Positions 35,166 through 43,427 of a stretch of 64,000 nucleotides of DNA are shown in pieces. The stretch spans positions 868,001 to 932,000 of the forward strand of contig CANMRT010000002.1 in the NCBI GenBank assembly GCA_947500415.1. The letters run 5' to 3'. The notes beneath the pieces are model-generated. The model saw nothing but the letters and a program-made list of their open reading frames with translations. It had not been told where the DNA came from and made no database searches. How positions within the stretch are numbered: position 1 is the first letter of the stretch; the number at the start of each line of letters is the position of its first letter. This DNA is from an uncultured Roseicyclus sp. Its GTDB lineage: Bacteria; Pseudomonadota; Alphaproteobacteria; Rhodobacterales; Rhodobacteraceae. A program made the position numbers and the translations under genes.

Positions 35166-35183
35166 TGTCAGACTTACGTGACA
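35166..35183. promoter_or_regulatory. third TGT-N12-ACA box, nearer the kinase operon
   Basis: TGTCAGACTTACGTGACA fits TGT-N12-ACA exactly, with GTGTCA/TGACAC outer arms (35165-35184). It is 218 bp before the kinase ATG and 372 bp from pucB. It could act on either side. Confidence 0.55.
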
Positions 35184-35400
35184 CATGAATCGCCAGATCG
35201 TTAGGTTTTGGCCCCTCGCACTAAGCCAGTGATCGTTCATGTTGCCAGAAAAATCGTCTGAAATTGCGATCAAACGGCGCAGCTCTCCCCGCCATTCGCC
35301 GCAATCCCGACACGTTCGAAGGCCGGATTAAGGGATGCAGGCGCGCCGCCGGACTGACCCGGCCTCGTGCTGCCCTAAACCGAAGCCACAGGCATGCAAA

Positions 35401-36732
35401 ATGGAACCCGACCACACCCCACAGGGAGATGAACTGCCCCCCGGGTCTGCCCTTTGCGGTGGGCAGTATGTGATTGACCAATACCTCAACGCCGGTGGGT
35501 TCGGCGTGACATACCTCGCGCGTGACAGCCTTGGGCGGTGCGTGGTCATCAAAGAATGCTTCCCCAGCGCGATGTGTTACCGAGCCAATCAAACAGTTTG
35601 CGTTCGCAGCCAAGGCAACGCGGTCGAGTTCGACGCCATTCTTGAATTGTTCGAGAAAGAGGCCCGCGCGCTTGCGTGCCTACAGCACCCCTACATCGTG
35701 GGGGTGCATCAGTATTTCCGCGACAATGGCACTGCCTACATGGCGATGGATTTCGTCGAAGGTCGCACCCTTTTGGACCTGATCGAAACGGACCCGGATC
35801 GTTTGACGCCTGATGTCGTGAAGGCACTGCTCGGTCAGTTGTTGCAAGCGCTAAGCTACATTCATCGCAACGATATCCTGCATCGCGACATCTCGCCCGA
35901 TAACATCCTGGTCGATGACGATAATCTGCCGGTCCTGATCGACTTTGGAGCCGCGCGCGAAGACGCAACGCGGGTCAGTCGTGTATTGTCGAAACTACAA
36001 ACGGTCAAAGACGGCTATTCACCCCAGGAATTCTACCTCGCCGGTAGCGATCAGACCTATGCCAGCGACCTCTATGCACTGGCCGCAACATTCTTTCACG
36101 TCATCATGGGGAAGGCCCCGCCAAGCAGCCAGACCCGTATGGCCGCCGCTGCGCGCAAAGCGGCTGACCCGTTGGCGGATATCCCCCGCATTGACAGCTA
36201 CGACCCCAGCTTTGTCGCAGCCATCTGGACGTGTCTCGGCTTGTTTCCGAAGGACCGTCTGCCAAATGCAGAAGCCTGGCAGGAAGCCATGGATGAAGGC
36301 CTTCGACAGAGGAAACTGCTGCAAGCGGCTGAACGGGATCAATCGCTTGACAGAACGGTGTCGCAACTTGTCCGCGAGTTTTTTCACGACTTTCAGCCCA
36401 AGGCACCAGAGCCAGATCCAAAGCCCACACCACCTGCCGCGCGGGTCGTTCAGACTTTTGCAACGCCTATGCCCGACAATCTTGAGGACGACGTCGAAGC
36501 GGAAAACGAAGCGCCCACCGTTCCCGCGACCCCAAACCCTGTTCCGCAAAAGCCGCGGCTTCAGCCAATCGAGAAGATGAAAGTGAAATACCACAAGCGC
36601 GACATGGCACCCGTTGAGGAAGGTGAGGAGACCACTCCGACGAAATCGGGCTGGCTCTCGTTTTTTACAAAACCTTCCCAACGCGCTGGCAAGCCGCCGC
36701 GTGATGACGACCGAGCAGAGGAATTGGCATGA
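35401..36732 (+). CDS. Hanks-type Ser/Thr protein kinase
   Basis: A 443-aa cytosolic protein kinase. Residues about 24-300 are the kinase domain: glycine loop NAGGFG (30-35), VIKE with catalytic K51, HRDISPDN (161-168) with catalytic D163, and DFG 181-183. The C-terminal 130 residues are Pro-rich and charged with no membrane helix or PASTA repeat. It leads an eight-gene operon in which each gene overlaps or abuts the next; its stop overlaps the FHA start. It presumably phosphorylates Thr sites read by the FHA proteins here and at 1.3-7.4 kb. No good ribosome binding site is seen, so the start is less certain. Confidence 0.92.
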   Translation: MEPDHTPQGDELPPGSALCGGQYVIDQYLNAGGFGVTYLARDSLGRCVVIKECFPSAMCYRANQTVCVRSQGNAVEFDAILELFEKEARALACLQHPYIVGVHQYFRDNGTAYMAMDFVEGRTLLDLIETDPDRLTPDVVKALLGQLLQALSYIHRNDILHRDISPDNILVDDDNLPVLIDFGAAREDATRVSRVLSKLQTVKDGYSPQEFYLAGSDQTYASDLYALAATFFHVIMGKAPPSSQTRMAAAARKAADPLADIPRIDSYDPSFVAAIWTCLGLFPKDRLPNAEAWQEAMDEGLRQRKLLQAAERDQSLDRTVSQLVREFFHDFQPKAPEPDPKPTPPAARVVQTFATPMPDNLEDDVEAENEAPTVPATPNPVPQKPRLQPIEKMKVKYHKRDMAPVEEGEETTPTKSGWLSFFTKPSQRAGKPPRDDDRAEELA

Positions 36733-37436
36733 GCATGAACCGTTTGCGCAACGTGGCCGTCCGGATGCGCCCGCCAAAACCACAAAGCGATACCTTGCCC
36801 GCGGGGTCAGATGACCTGCCAGCGGATGAGGTCGCGCAAGTGTCAAACTCCATGGCGCCGCGTCGCGTCGTGGTCAGTCGCCCTGACACAGATCAGAAAC
36901 GTCAGATCTGGGACATCGAAGACGAGGTGACTGAAGCTTCGGCTCGGACGCCTGTGCAGACGCCGCAACCTTCCGCGCAGGCAGTACCCAGCCCTGCCCC
37001 TAGCCGTGCAAAGACACGTATCTTGGGTTTCCACGCAGAAGAAATTGCACCGGGCCCTTCCGATGACATCGATCAGGGCCCGGTGTACCCAGCTGGCTTC
37101 CTCGTCGTTGTCGATGGGCCCGGCCGGGGGGCATTCTTCGCCGTGACAACGCGCGTTTCGACTATCGGACGCGGCGCGGATCAGGACATCCCCCTCGATT
37201 TCGGAGATGAGAGCATTTCGCGCTCTGGCCATGCCTCAGTGATGTACGACGCCGAGCTTAACCGCTTCTTCCTAGGCCACGGCAACAAAGCCAACGCCGT
37301 GCGTCGCAACGACAAACCCGTGCTCGCGACCGAAGAAATGAGCCATGGCGACGACATCCGCATCGGCAAAACGACCATGCGGTTCCATGCGTTCTGCGGT
37401 CCGGACTTTACATGGGACGAGGTGGAAGATGACTGA
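36729..37436 (+). CDS. FHA domain protein of kinase operon
   Basis: A 235-aa protein with a disordered, Pro-rich N-terminal half and a C-terminal FHA domain (about 125-228): GRGAFFAV, IGRGADQDIPLDFGDESISRS, HASVMYD, VRRNDKPVL, HGDDIRIGKT and a closing CGPDFTW. The domain is a clear paralogue of the protein at 6788-7435. It is coupled by ATGA overlap to the kinase and by 8 bases to the PP2C gene, making a kinase-reader-phosphatase triad. Confidence 0.9.
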   Translation: MSMNRLRNVAVRMRPPKPQSDTLPAGSDDLPADEVAQVSNSMAPRRVVVSRPDTDQKRQIWDIEDEVTEASARTPVQTPQPSAQAVPSPAPSRAKTRILGFHAEEIAPGPSDDIDQGPVYPAGFLVVVDGPGRGAFFAVTTRVSTIGRGADQDIPLDFGDESISRSGHASVMYDAELNRFFLGHGNKANAVRRNDKPVLATEEMSHGDDIRIGKTTMRFHAFCGPDFTWDEVEDD

Positions 37437-38316
37437 AGCGCATGAGATCGAGTTCGATGTCGCCTCCGCCCTCGCACAGGGCGCACGCGCGCGTCAGGAA
37501 GATGCGCTGGCGGTCGCCTTTGCCGACGGCGCACCAGACGGTTTCGCAATCCTCTCTGACGGGATGGGCGGCCACGCCTCTGGTGATCTGGCAAGCCGGG
37601 CGATTGTGGCGGAGGTCTTTGCTGCACTGACCCTGCAAGGCTTCTCACAAAAGGCAGGCGCGCCAGATGCATTGCGAAAAGCGGTCGAGAAGGCGAACAC
37701 CGGTTTGAAGGCTTGTGTCGAGGCCCGCCCGGACCATTCCGGGATGGGTGGAACCGTGGTTGCCGCGCATGTCAAAGGCAGAGCTCTGCACTGGGTGTCC
37801 GTTGGCGACTCGGTCCTTTACCTGTTTCGCGGCGAAACGCTGTCGCGGCTGAATGCGGACCATTCCATGGCGCCGCAGCTCGATTTGATGGCCGCAAACG
37901 GCGCTATGTCAGAGGCTGAAGCCGCCGCCCACCCCCAACGCAATTGCCTGACATCCGCGCTGACAGGCGACCCCATCGCCGAAGTCGATTGCCCGGATCG
38001 ACCGTTGGATCTGAACCCGGACGATATCCTCGTGCTGGCCAGTGACGGGCTGCAATATCTGCCCGACCCGATCATTGAAGCGCTGCTTCTGCGCGCCCGC
38101 AATGAGCCGAGCCGCACCATCGCCCACGACCTGTTGGAGGCGTTGGAGACGCTCAATGATCCTGAGCAAGACAACACCTCCTTGGTTGTCATCCGGCCTA
38201 CGCGCATCAAGCGGCGCGAACGTCAGGGTGGGCTGTTCCAAACGTCGTCCGCCATGCTGAAAGCCGTTCGCAGGGCTGTGACGCCGTCTGTCCCGATCGA
38301 GCCGCGAGCTCCGTAA
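37429..38316 (+). CDS. PP2C-type Ser/Thr protein phosphatase, soluble
   Basis: A 295-aa PPM phosphatase: RQED near 23, SDGMGGHASGDLAS (43-56) with metal-binding Asp, SGMGGT, VGDSVLYLF, NADHSMAPQLD, ASDGLQYL and a closing DNTSLVV. A basic tail of about 40 residues replaces the membrane helix and long tail of its paralogue at 4245-6791. It should reverse the action of the kinase two genes upstream. The start overlaps the FHA gene by 8 bases and its last base is shared with the next start. Confidence 0.93.
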   Translation: MTEAHEIEFDVASALAQGARARQEDALAVAFADGAPDGFAILSDGMGGHASGDLASRAIVAEVFAALTLQGFSQKAGAPDALRKAVEKANTGLKACVEARPDHSGMGGTVVAAHVKGRALHWVSVGDSVLYLFRGETLSRLNADHSMAPQLDLMAANGAMSEAEAAAHPQRNCLTSALTGDPIAEVDCPDRPLDLNPDDILVLASDGLQYLPDPIIEALLLRARNEPSRTIAHDLLEALETLNDPEQDNTSLVVIRPTRIKRRERQGGLFQTSSAMLKAVRRAVTPSVPIEPRAP

Positions 38317-39470
38317 TGCAAGCGCTGGCCATGGATCAGACCGAAACCCTCAACCGCTTGCAGATGCTCGCGCAATCCGACCGGCTTCCTGCGCGGGATG
38401 CCGCGCGCTGCGCGCATCTTGCCGATACTTTGCAAATGCCTGTCCGCGTTTGCCTTTTGGGTCCGGCGAGTGGCGATTTGCGGACAATGGTCTACGCCAT
38501 TTTGGGAAGTGACGTGGCCCCGGACGGCATGCCCCTGCCCCCGGCAATTGAGATGCGTTTTGGCAAATCGGTCCAGACACAAGCCACCTTGGAAGACGGC
38601 ACGTTGCTGACCTGTGACGGTTGGCCAGATGCAGATCTTTTGGCACAGGCCCCGGTTTTCCTGCAACTCCATGCGCCGGTGCCCGCGCTGAACGGAATGT
38701 CGTTCCTGGCCCTCTCGCTCGAAGTGAACCCGGCAATGCACCGTCCGGCACTTGCCTGGGCCGCGCGGCGCAGTGAAATCGCCGTATGGTGCACACCGCG
38801 TTTTTCTGTGGCCGACGCCCGCATCTGGGCAAACGCGCCGGAACGGCTGACCCATCACGCCTACCTTGTTGAGACGGACCCCAGCGAAACCACGCCCCAT
38901 CAGGCAGAAAGCGGATCATTCACCGGCACCTTGCACCTGCCGATACCCGTCGACATCGCGCCGCTGCTCAATCAATTGACGGACGATATCGAAGCGGCTC
39001 GCGTTGCCGATATCGACGCGGCCCAGTTGCTCCTGCACCGTCTTGGCCATTTTGGACAGGCATCCGAATATCTGACAATCGAAGTGACGCCCACTCCAGG
39101 CCGCAGCGTCGGGCAGCTTGCCCGCCTACGTGAAATCCTGTCCGAGCCGACGCTTTACCTTGCCCGCCGCGCGCGTGGATTGGCCGAAGACCTTGCATGG
39201 GTTGATGCGGATACCGACGCTGATTGGGCTGAGACCGCAATCGCGCATTGCGTAGAAACCACCGAAGGTCTGCGCGAAAGGGCAATCGGTTGGCCCGACG
39301 ATCTACCAGAATTCGCATCTCTCGCAGCCATGATTGATGAGGCGGCAGACCTCATCCTCCTTCTACAAATGGAGGCCGGGCCAGATCAGGCCGAAGACGC
39401 CGTGGGCCTTTTGCACCAACTTCGCACAGCGCTGGATCAGTGCCGTCTTGGCCACGGGGCAGCTCAATGA
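38316..39470 (+). CDS. degenerate dynamin-like GTPase (pseudo-GTPase)
   Basis: A 384-aa protein I read as a GTPase-fold relative that has lost its nucleotide-binding residues. Where the small GTPase at 41521 has GEFSAGKS, this has GPASGDLRT (49-57), without the P-loop Lys. DMPG is replaced by a plain hydrophobic strand, and TRMD by VETD. The match is clearest at EIAVWCTP...APERL here against DIAIWCSP...MPERL there. A helical C-terminal half follows. It may be a structural partner of the two active GTPases downstream. It overlaps the next gene by ATGA. Confidence 0.7.
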   Translation: MQALAMDQTETLNRLQMLAQSDRLPARDAARCAHLADTLQMPVRVCLLGPASGDLRTMVYAILGSDVAPDGMPLPPAIEMRFGKSVQTQATLEDGTLLTCDGWPDADLLAQAPVFLQLHAPVPALNGMSFLALSLEVNPAMHRPALAWAARRSEIAVWCTPRFSVADARIWANAPERLTHHAYLVETDPSETTPHQAESGSFTGTLHLPIPVDIAPLLNQLTDDIEAARVADIDAAQLLLHRLGHFGQASEYLTIEVTPTPGRSVGQLARLREILSEPTLYLARRARGLAEDLAWVDADTDADWAETAIAHCVETTEGLRERAIGWPDDLPEFASLAAMIDEAADLILLLQMEAGPDQAEDAVGLLHQLRTALDQCRLGHGAAQ

Positions 39471-41524
39471 AGCATGACCCGAAACTCAAAACGCTTTCGC
39501 ACGATCAAGAACTGATCGCTCACGCCTATCGCGGGCTTGCCCCTCTCTCGCGGGACTTCGACAGGTTGGAAACTGCGCTTGATCATCTGCAAGTCGCGAG
39601 CGGCGCCGAACATGTCGAAACCATCCGCGCCTTGCGGGCCAAAGTGCAGGCCTTCACGCCTGCGGTCACATTGATCGGTCAGGTAAAGGCGGGCAAAACA
39701 TCCTTGGTCAATGCCATGGCAGGCACACCTGGGTTTTTGCCGTCGGACATCAATCCATGGACCTCGGTGGTGACATCTCTGAACTTGTCGCCACGCCGCA
39801 CGAAGGCGCAGCAACGGGCCGACTTCCGCTTTTTCACCGATGCCGAGTGGGCGAACCTTCTGACAACCGGCGGTCGCGTTGGGGAGTTGGCCAGCCGTGC
39901 CGGGGCGGATGAAGAGCTCGCCAAGGTTTGCCGCCAGTTGGACGCGATGCGCGACGCCGCGCGTGATCGTTTGGGCGAACGCTTCGAAATGCTGTTGGGC
40001 CAAAGCCACGACTACAGCTACGTCGATCCGGAACTGGTGCAACGGTATGTCTGCCTTGGCGATGATCTGGACGGTGAGCCAGGACAGGGTCGCTTTGCCG
40101 ACATCACCCGCTCTGCCGAATTATTCTTCGGGCAGCCAGCCCTGCCGATCCCCCTGTGCTTGCGTGACACGCCAGGCGTGAATGACACGTTCATGGTGCG
40201 TGAACAGATCACTGTGAATGCCATTCGCGGAAGCCGATTGTGCGTTGTGGTTCTGTCCGCCCACCAAGCGCTTTCAAATGTGGACCTCGCCCTGGTGCGT
40301 CTGATCGCCAACGTCCCTGCCCGAGATGTCATTATATTCGTCAATCGCGTGGATGAGTTGACTGATCCAGCCAACGACATCCCAGAAATCCGCGCGTCGA
40401 TTGAGGCCACGCTGAAATCGATGAGCATCCCGGCAGAGGCCGAAATCCTGTTCGGCAGTGCGAAGTGGGCGAATGCTGCCTTATCCGGCGACTTGGGCCA
40501 GATGGGGCGCGACAGTGCAGAGGCCTTGTTGAATTGGGCGCGTTACCAAGCCGAACATGGGGCGCTTGAGAAAGATACCGCCACGATGGTGTGGGAGCTT
40601 TCGGGGCTGCCCGCCATGGGGCAAGCGATTGCGGACCGCATTGCGGCTGGCGAAGGTGCGGCAGCCCTGTCCCGGTTGGGCGGTGCCGCCCGCAACGTCG
40701 CAGGCGCGATTTCGGCTGCGGCCGCGATTACAGACCGCCAGATTGTCGAGCGCAGGCCAGCACCTGTAGATGCATCCAAGCTGGAAAACGCGCTGGATGC
40801 CCTTTCGACCGAGGTCACGCAAACCCTCAGCAATGGGCTTGCGACACTGACTGCGGACCTCGACCTTCGCCTTGGCAAAGCGCAGGAAACCTTCGGCAAC
40901 CGCGCCACAACGGCGCTGATCCGGCACCTGGAAAGCTATGGTGAAGAGATCGAGTGGACCTATGAACCCTCAGGCCTGCGGCTCTTGCTGAAGTCCAGCT
41001 ACAATGTATTCTGCGCCAAATCCCACAAGGTTGCGGAGGAGGTCTTTCACGACGCAGCCAGCCGTATCCAGGCCCTGTTTGAGGAAACATTCGCGCTAAG
41101 CCATACAGGATACACGCTCGACGCGCCGCAGGGCGCTGATCCGCCGGCGCCGATCATGCTTGGACAGACCATTGCGCTCGATATCAAGGGAAGTTGGTGG
41201 AGCCGCTGGTGGCGCAAGCGCCGGGACTATTCTGCTTATGCGCAAGAATTTCGTGCCCTGATCGATGCGGAAATCGCCCCAATGGCCGATGCGCTGACAA
41301 GCGATCATGCCGCCCCCCATGCGGAGGCTCTCCAAGAGGTATTGAAAAGCTTCCTGGCCGAACAGCGCAAGGTGTTGATGGGTTTGGCACAACGCTCTGC
41401 ACCCGATCTCGAACACCTACGAAAAGAAGAGGCCAAGGCGGTTGGCGCCCAAACGGATGCCCTTGCCGCAGCACAAGCCGTCTTGACCGACATTGGAAGC
41501 AATCGACGTGAGGGGACACGATGA
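39467..41524 (+). CDS. dynamin-like large GTPase
   Basis: A 685-aa dynamin-family GTPase: P-loop GQVKAGKTS (71-79), switch Thr region PWTSVVT (97-103), G3 DTPG (234-237), G4 NRVD (293-296), then a long helical region with coiled-coil propensity and a basic WWSRWWRKRR patch near 590 that could touch membrane. Bacterial dynamin-like proteins bend, fuse or protect membranes. ATG 39467 overlaps the previous stop (ATGA); the stop overlaps the following GTPase the same way. Its presence in a kinase/FHA/phosphatase operon suggests phospho-control of membrane remodelling. Confidence 0.9.
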   Translation: MKHDPKLKTLSHDQELIAHAYRGLAPLSRDFDRLETALDHLQVASGAEHVETIRALRAKVQAFTPAVTLIGQVKAGKTSLVNAMAGTPGFLPSDINPWTSVVTSLNLSPRRTKAQQRADFRFFTDAEWANLLTTGGRVGELASRAGADEELAKVCRQLDAMRDAARDRLGERFEMLLGQSHDYSYVDPELVQRYVCLGDDLDGEPGQGRFADITRSAELFFGQPALPIPLCLRDTPGVNDTFMVREQITVNAIRGSRLCVVVLSAHQALSNVDLALVRLIANVPARDVIIFVNRVDELTDPANDIPEIRASIEATLKSMSIPAEAEILFGSAKWANAALSGDLGQMGRDSAEALLNWARYQAEHGALEKDTATMVWELSGLPAMGQAIADRIAAGEGAAALSRLGGAARNVAGAISAAAAITDRQIVERRPAPVDASKLENALDALSTEVTQTLSNGLATLTADLDLRLGKAQETFGNRATTALIRHLESYGEEIEWTYEPSGLRLLLKSSYNVFCAKSHKVAEEVFHDAASRIQALFEETFALSHTGYTLDAPQGADPPAPIMLGQTIALDIKGSWWSRWWRKRRDYSAYAQEFRALIDAEIAPMADALTSDHAAPHAEALQEVLKSFLAEQRKVLMGLAQRSAPDLEHLRKEEAKAVGAQTDALAAAQAVLTDIGSNRREGTR

Positions 41525-42324
41525 GTGAGATTGAACACAAACGACCCTACGTGGCCTTGTTGGGTGAATTCTCTGCCGGGAAAAGCACGTTGGCCAATCT
41601 GTTGTTAGGCAGCGCGCAATCGCCGGTCCGGGTCACGGCCACGCAGATGCCACCCCTTTGGTATCACTTTGGCACAGGGGCGCCGATGCGGGTGCTTGAC
41701 GATGGCAGCGAAGAAGTCTTGCCTGATGCCGAAAACATCGCCGTGCCGCTAGATGGCACCAAGGCCCTAAAGATTGCGCTGGATGCGCCCACACTCGAAC
41801 GGTTTGACTTACTGGATATGCCGGGCAGTTCTGACCCAAACATGTCGCCTGACATCTGGGACGGCTTGCTTCCGATGGCCGACATCGCGATCTGGTGTAG
41901 CCCCGCAACGCAAGCGTGGCGCCAATCGGAGGCCGCGATTTGGGAAGGGATGCCTGAACGGCTGCACCGACGCAGCCTGCTGCTTTTAACCCGGATGGAC
42001 AAGGTAAGTGCGCAGGACCGCAGCCGGGTTTTGTCTCGCGTTCGCCGCGAAACCAAAGACCAATTCCGCCATGTGCTGCCAGCTGCCTTGCTCTCGGCCG
42101 CTTCACCAATCGAGAGATGTGAAAAGTCTGGCTTGGCCGAAGTCATGACTGCCATTAACGATCTGCTGCTGAACGCGACTGCGGTGATCAGCATGTCTGA
42201 CCGTCAGTCGATCGAACCTGCTAGCGCGTCGAACCCGACCGTTCCGCGCCGGGTTACAACTCTGCCAACCGCTCAAGTGAACCGCCAAAGACGCCGCTCA
42301 ACCGCGTCCAGCGCGCTGATCTAA
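41521..42324 (+). CDS. small dynamin/Era-like GTPase
   Basis: A 267-aa GTPase: P-loop GEFSAGKS (15-22), G3 DMPG (99-102), G4 TRMD (157-160). The GxFSAGKS loop is typical of dynamin-like proteins, but the helical stalk is very short. The C-terminal 45 residues are Ser/Thr/Arg-rich and probably disordered, a likely phosphorylation region. It probably pairs with the large GTPase encoded upstream, as two-gene dynamin systems do. The stop is directly followed by the next start. Confidence 0.88.
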   Translation: MSEIEHKRPYVALLGEFSAGKSTLANLLLGSAQSPVRVTATQMPPLWYHFGTGAPMRVLDDGSEEVLPDAENIAVPLDGTKALKIALDAPTLERFDLLDMPGSSDPNMSPDIWDGLLPMADIAIWCSPATQAWRQSEAAIWEGMPERLHRRSLLLLTRMDKVSAQDRSRVLSRVRRETKDQFRHVLPAALLSAASPIERCEKSGLAEVMTAINDLLLNATAVISMSDRQSIEPASASNPTVPRRVTTLPTAQVNRQRRRSTASSALI

Positions 42325-42690
42325 GTGACCAAGCATATGTCACCTGCAACTCTTCCAGACTTCCGCGCACAGAACCCTGACTTTGCTCTGCTATTGATCA
42401 GCGACACGCGCACCGGGACGATTTTGGCCCACGATGGCTCTCTTTCTTATCCTCAGGAATATCTTGATACGCTCAGCAAAACGTCTCTTCAGATCTTGGC
42501 TCTCGCCGATGAAAGCGCGTCTCACGCAGTGTTTCAAACTCCGAACGGCACGCGAATATTTGTGAAACTGCCACTGCAAGCGGACCTAGCGCTTTCAGGT
42601 GTAATCCACGCGGGCGCGGACGTGACAACAGCGTTGGATGCGCTCATCTCGCTTGCCGAAACCTTTGAAACGGAAGCAGTAACACAATGA
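42325..42690 (+). CDS. small roadblock/LC7-like protein
   Basis: A 121-aa protein whose order of secondary-structure-like segments fits a roadblock/LC7 domain: ALLLISD, GTILAHDG, a long helix, then HAVFQTPNGTRIFVKL, ALSGVIHAG and a last helix. Roadblock proteins regulate small GTPases in bacteria (MglB type), which fits its place right after two GTPase genes. GTG 42325 abuts the preceding TAA; an ATG at 42337 is the alternative. The family call is by pattern only. Confidence 0.6.
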   Translation: MTKHMSPATLPDFRAQNPDFALLLISDTRTGTILAHDGSLSYPQEYLDTLSKTSLQILALADESASHAVFQTPNGTRIFVKLPLQADLALSGVIHAGADVTTALDALISLAETFETEAVTQ

Positions 42691-43427
42691 CCGTCCTCAT
42701 CCGTATCCAGGACACGCTAAATTGTACCGCCTCACTCGGTGAGGTCGCTGGCACTGACGAAACGCTGCGCACCCTCACAAATGCGATCAACCGAACGGTG
42801 TTGCCGCAACGCATCGAGGTGCGGTTCAAAAATGGAGACGAGCTGCACCTGCTCATTCACAATCGACGTCTGCATCAGGTCGCAACGCAGGGCGGCGCAA
42901 ACGCGCTCGGCAAGGATAAACTCGGGCCGGAAGATTTGGATGATGTCGTTCAGGTTTTAAAGGACCGCAGAATTCACGAAATTACCCATATGCATTCAGT
43001 GTCGCTTGGAGGCGGACTACCCCTAGGCGGCATCGGATTGTCTGCCGCTTCGCTGCTTGAAAGGCTTATTCCCGGATGGGACAAGACGCCGACGTCATCA
43101 CTCGAAGAGCGACTGACTCATTTTGCGACCGACTACCCAAACAGGGTTGAAGCCAGTTTCGCGATGGTCGGCGACGAGATGGCCGCTGTTACAGGGTCGA
43201 ACGACGCCGTCGAACGCCTTTCACCGCCCGTTGCTGAAGTGTTGGCGAAAGTAACTGACGAGGCGTTCACTGTGGCCGGAAGCTTAGAGACCGATGGTCT
43301 CTTATCTCTCCGTCACCGCAGCATACCGGGTGGCTGCCTGTTGATCGTCGGCCAGATCGGCACCCTAGGTGTGCTGGTGCTACGAGACATGGGTCCAGAC
43401 GAGGCGCTGGCTCTCTGGCAATCCTAG
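42687..43427 (+). CDS. unknown protein, last gene of kinase/GTPase operon
   Basis: A 246-aa protein with an N-terminal alpha/beta region, a short Gly-rich hydrophobic stretch (SLGGGLPLGGIGLS near 108-121), and a C-terminal half that again has a roadblock-like order (SFAMVGDEMAAVTG, helix, LLSLRHRS, CLLIVGQIGTLGVLVLRD). I cannot name the family. An ATGA overlap ties it to the previous gene. Its stop overlaps the stop of the convergent LacI gene at CTAG. Confidence 0.65.
   Translation: MTVLIRIQDTLNCTASLGEVAGTDETLRTLTNAINRTVLPQRIEVRFKNGDELHLLIHNRRLHQVATQGGANALGKDKLGPEDLDDVVQVLKDRRIHEITHMHSVSLGGGLPLGGIGLSAASLLERLIPGWDKTPTSSLEERLTHFATDYPNRVEASFAMVGDEMAAVTGSNDAVERLSPPVAEVLAKVTDEAFTVAGSLETDGLLSLRHRSIPGGCLLIVGQIGTLGVLVLRDMGPDEALALWQS

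Larger units (their letters stand above)
34795..35400. other. 606-bp intergenic control region between puc operon and kinase operon
   Basis: No convincing gene is seen. The left part holds two tandem TGT-N12-ACA boxes belonging to the puc promoter. The centre is AT-rich with TTGACG near 35047. A third TGT-N12-ACA box is at 35166-35183. The right part leads to the kinase start and may contain its promoter; AAGGG lies directly before an in-frame ATG at 35335, which I consider less likely than 35401. Confidence 0.7.

Noticed and set aside
35401-43427. Type VI secretion post-translational regulatory module
   Set aside because: Kinase, FHA and PP2C genes are typical of T6SS clusters, but no tss, hcp, vgrG or clpV gene is in the window.
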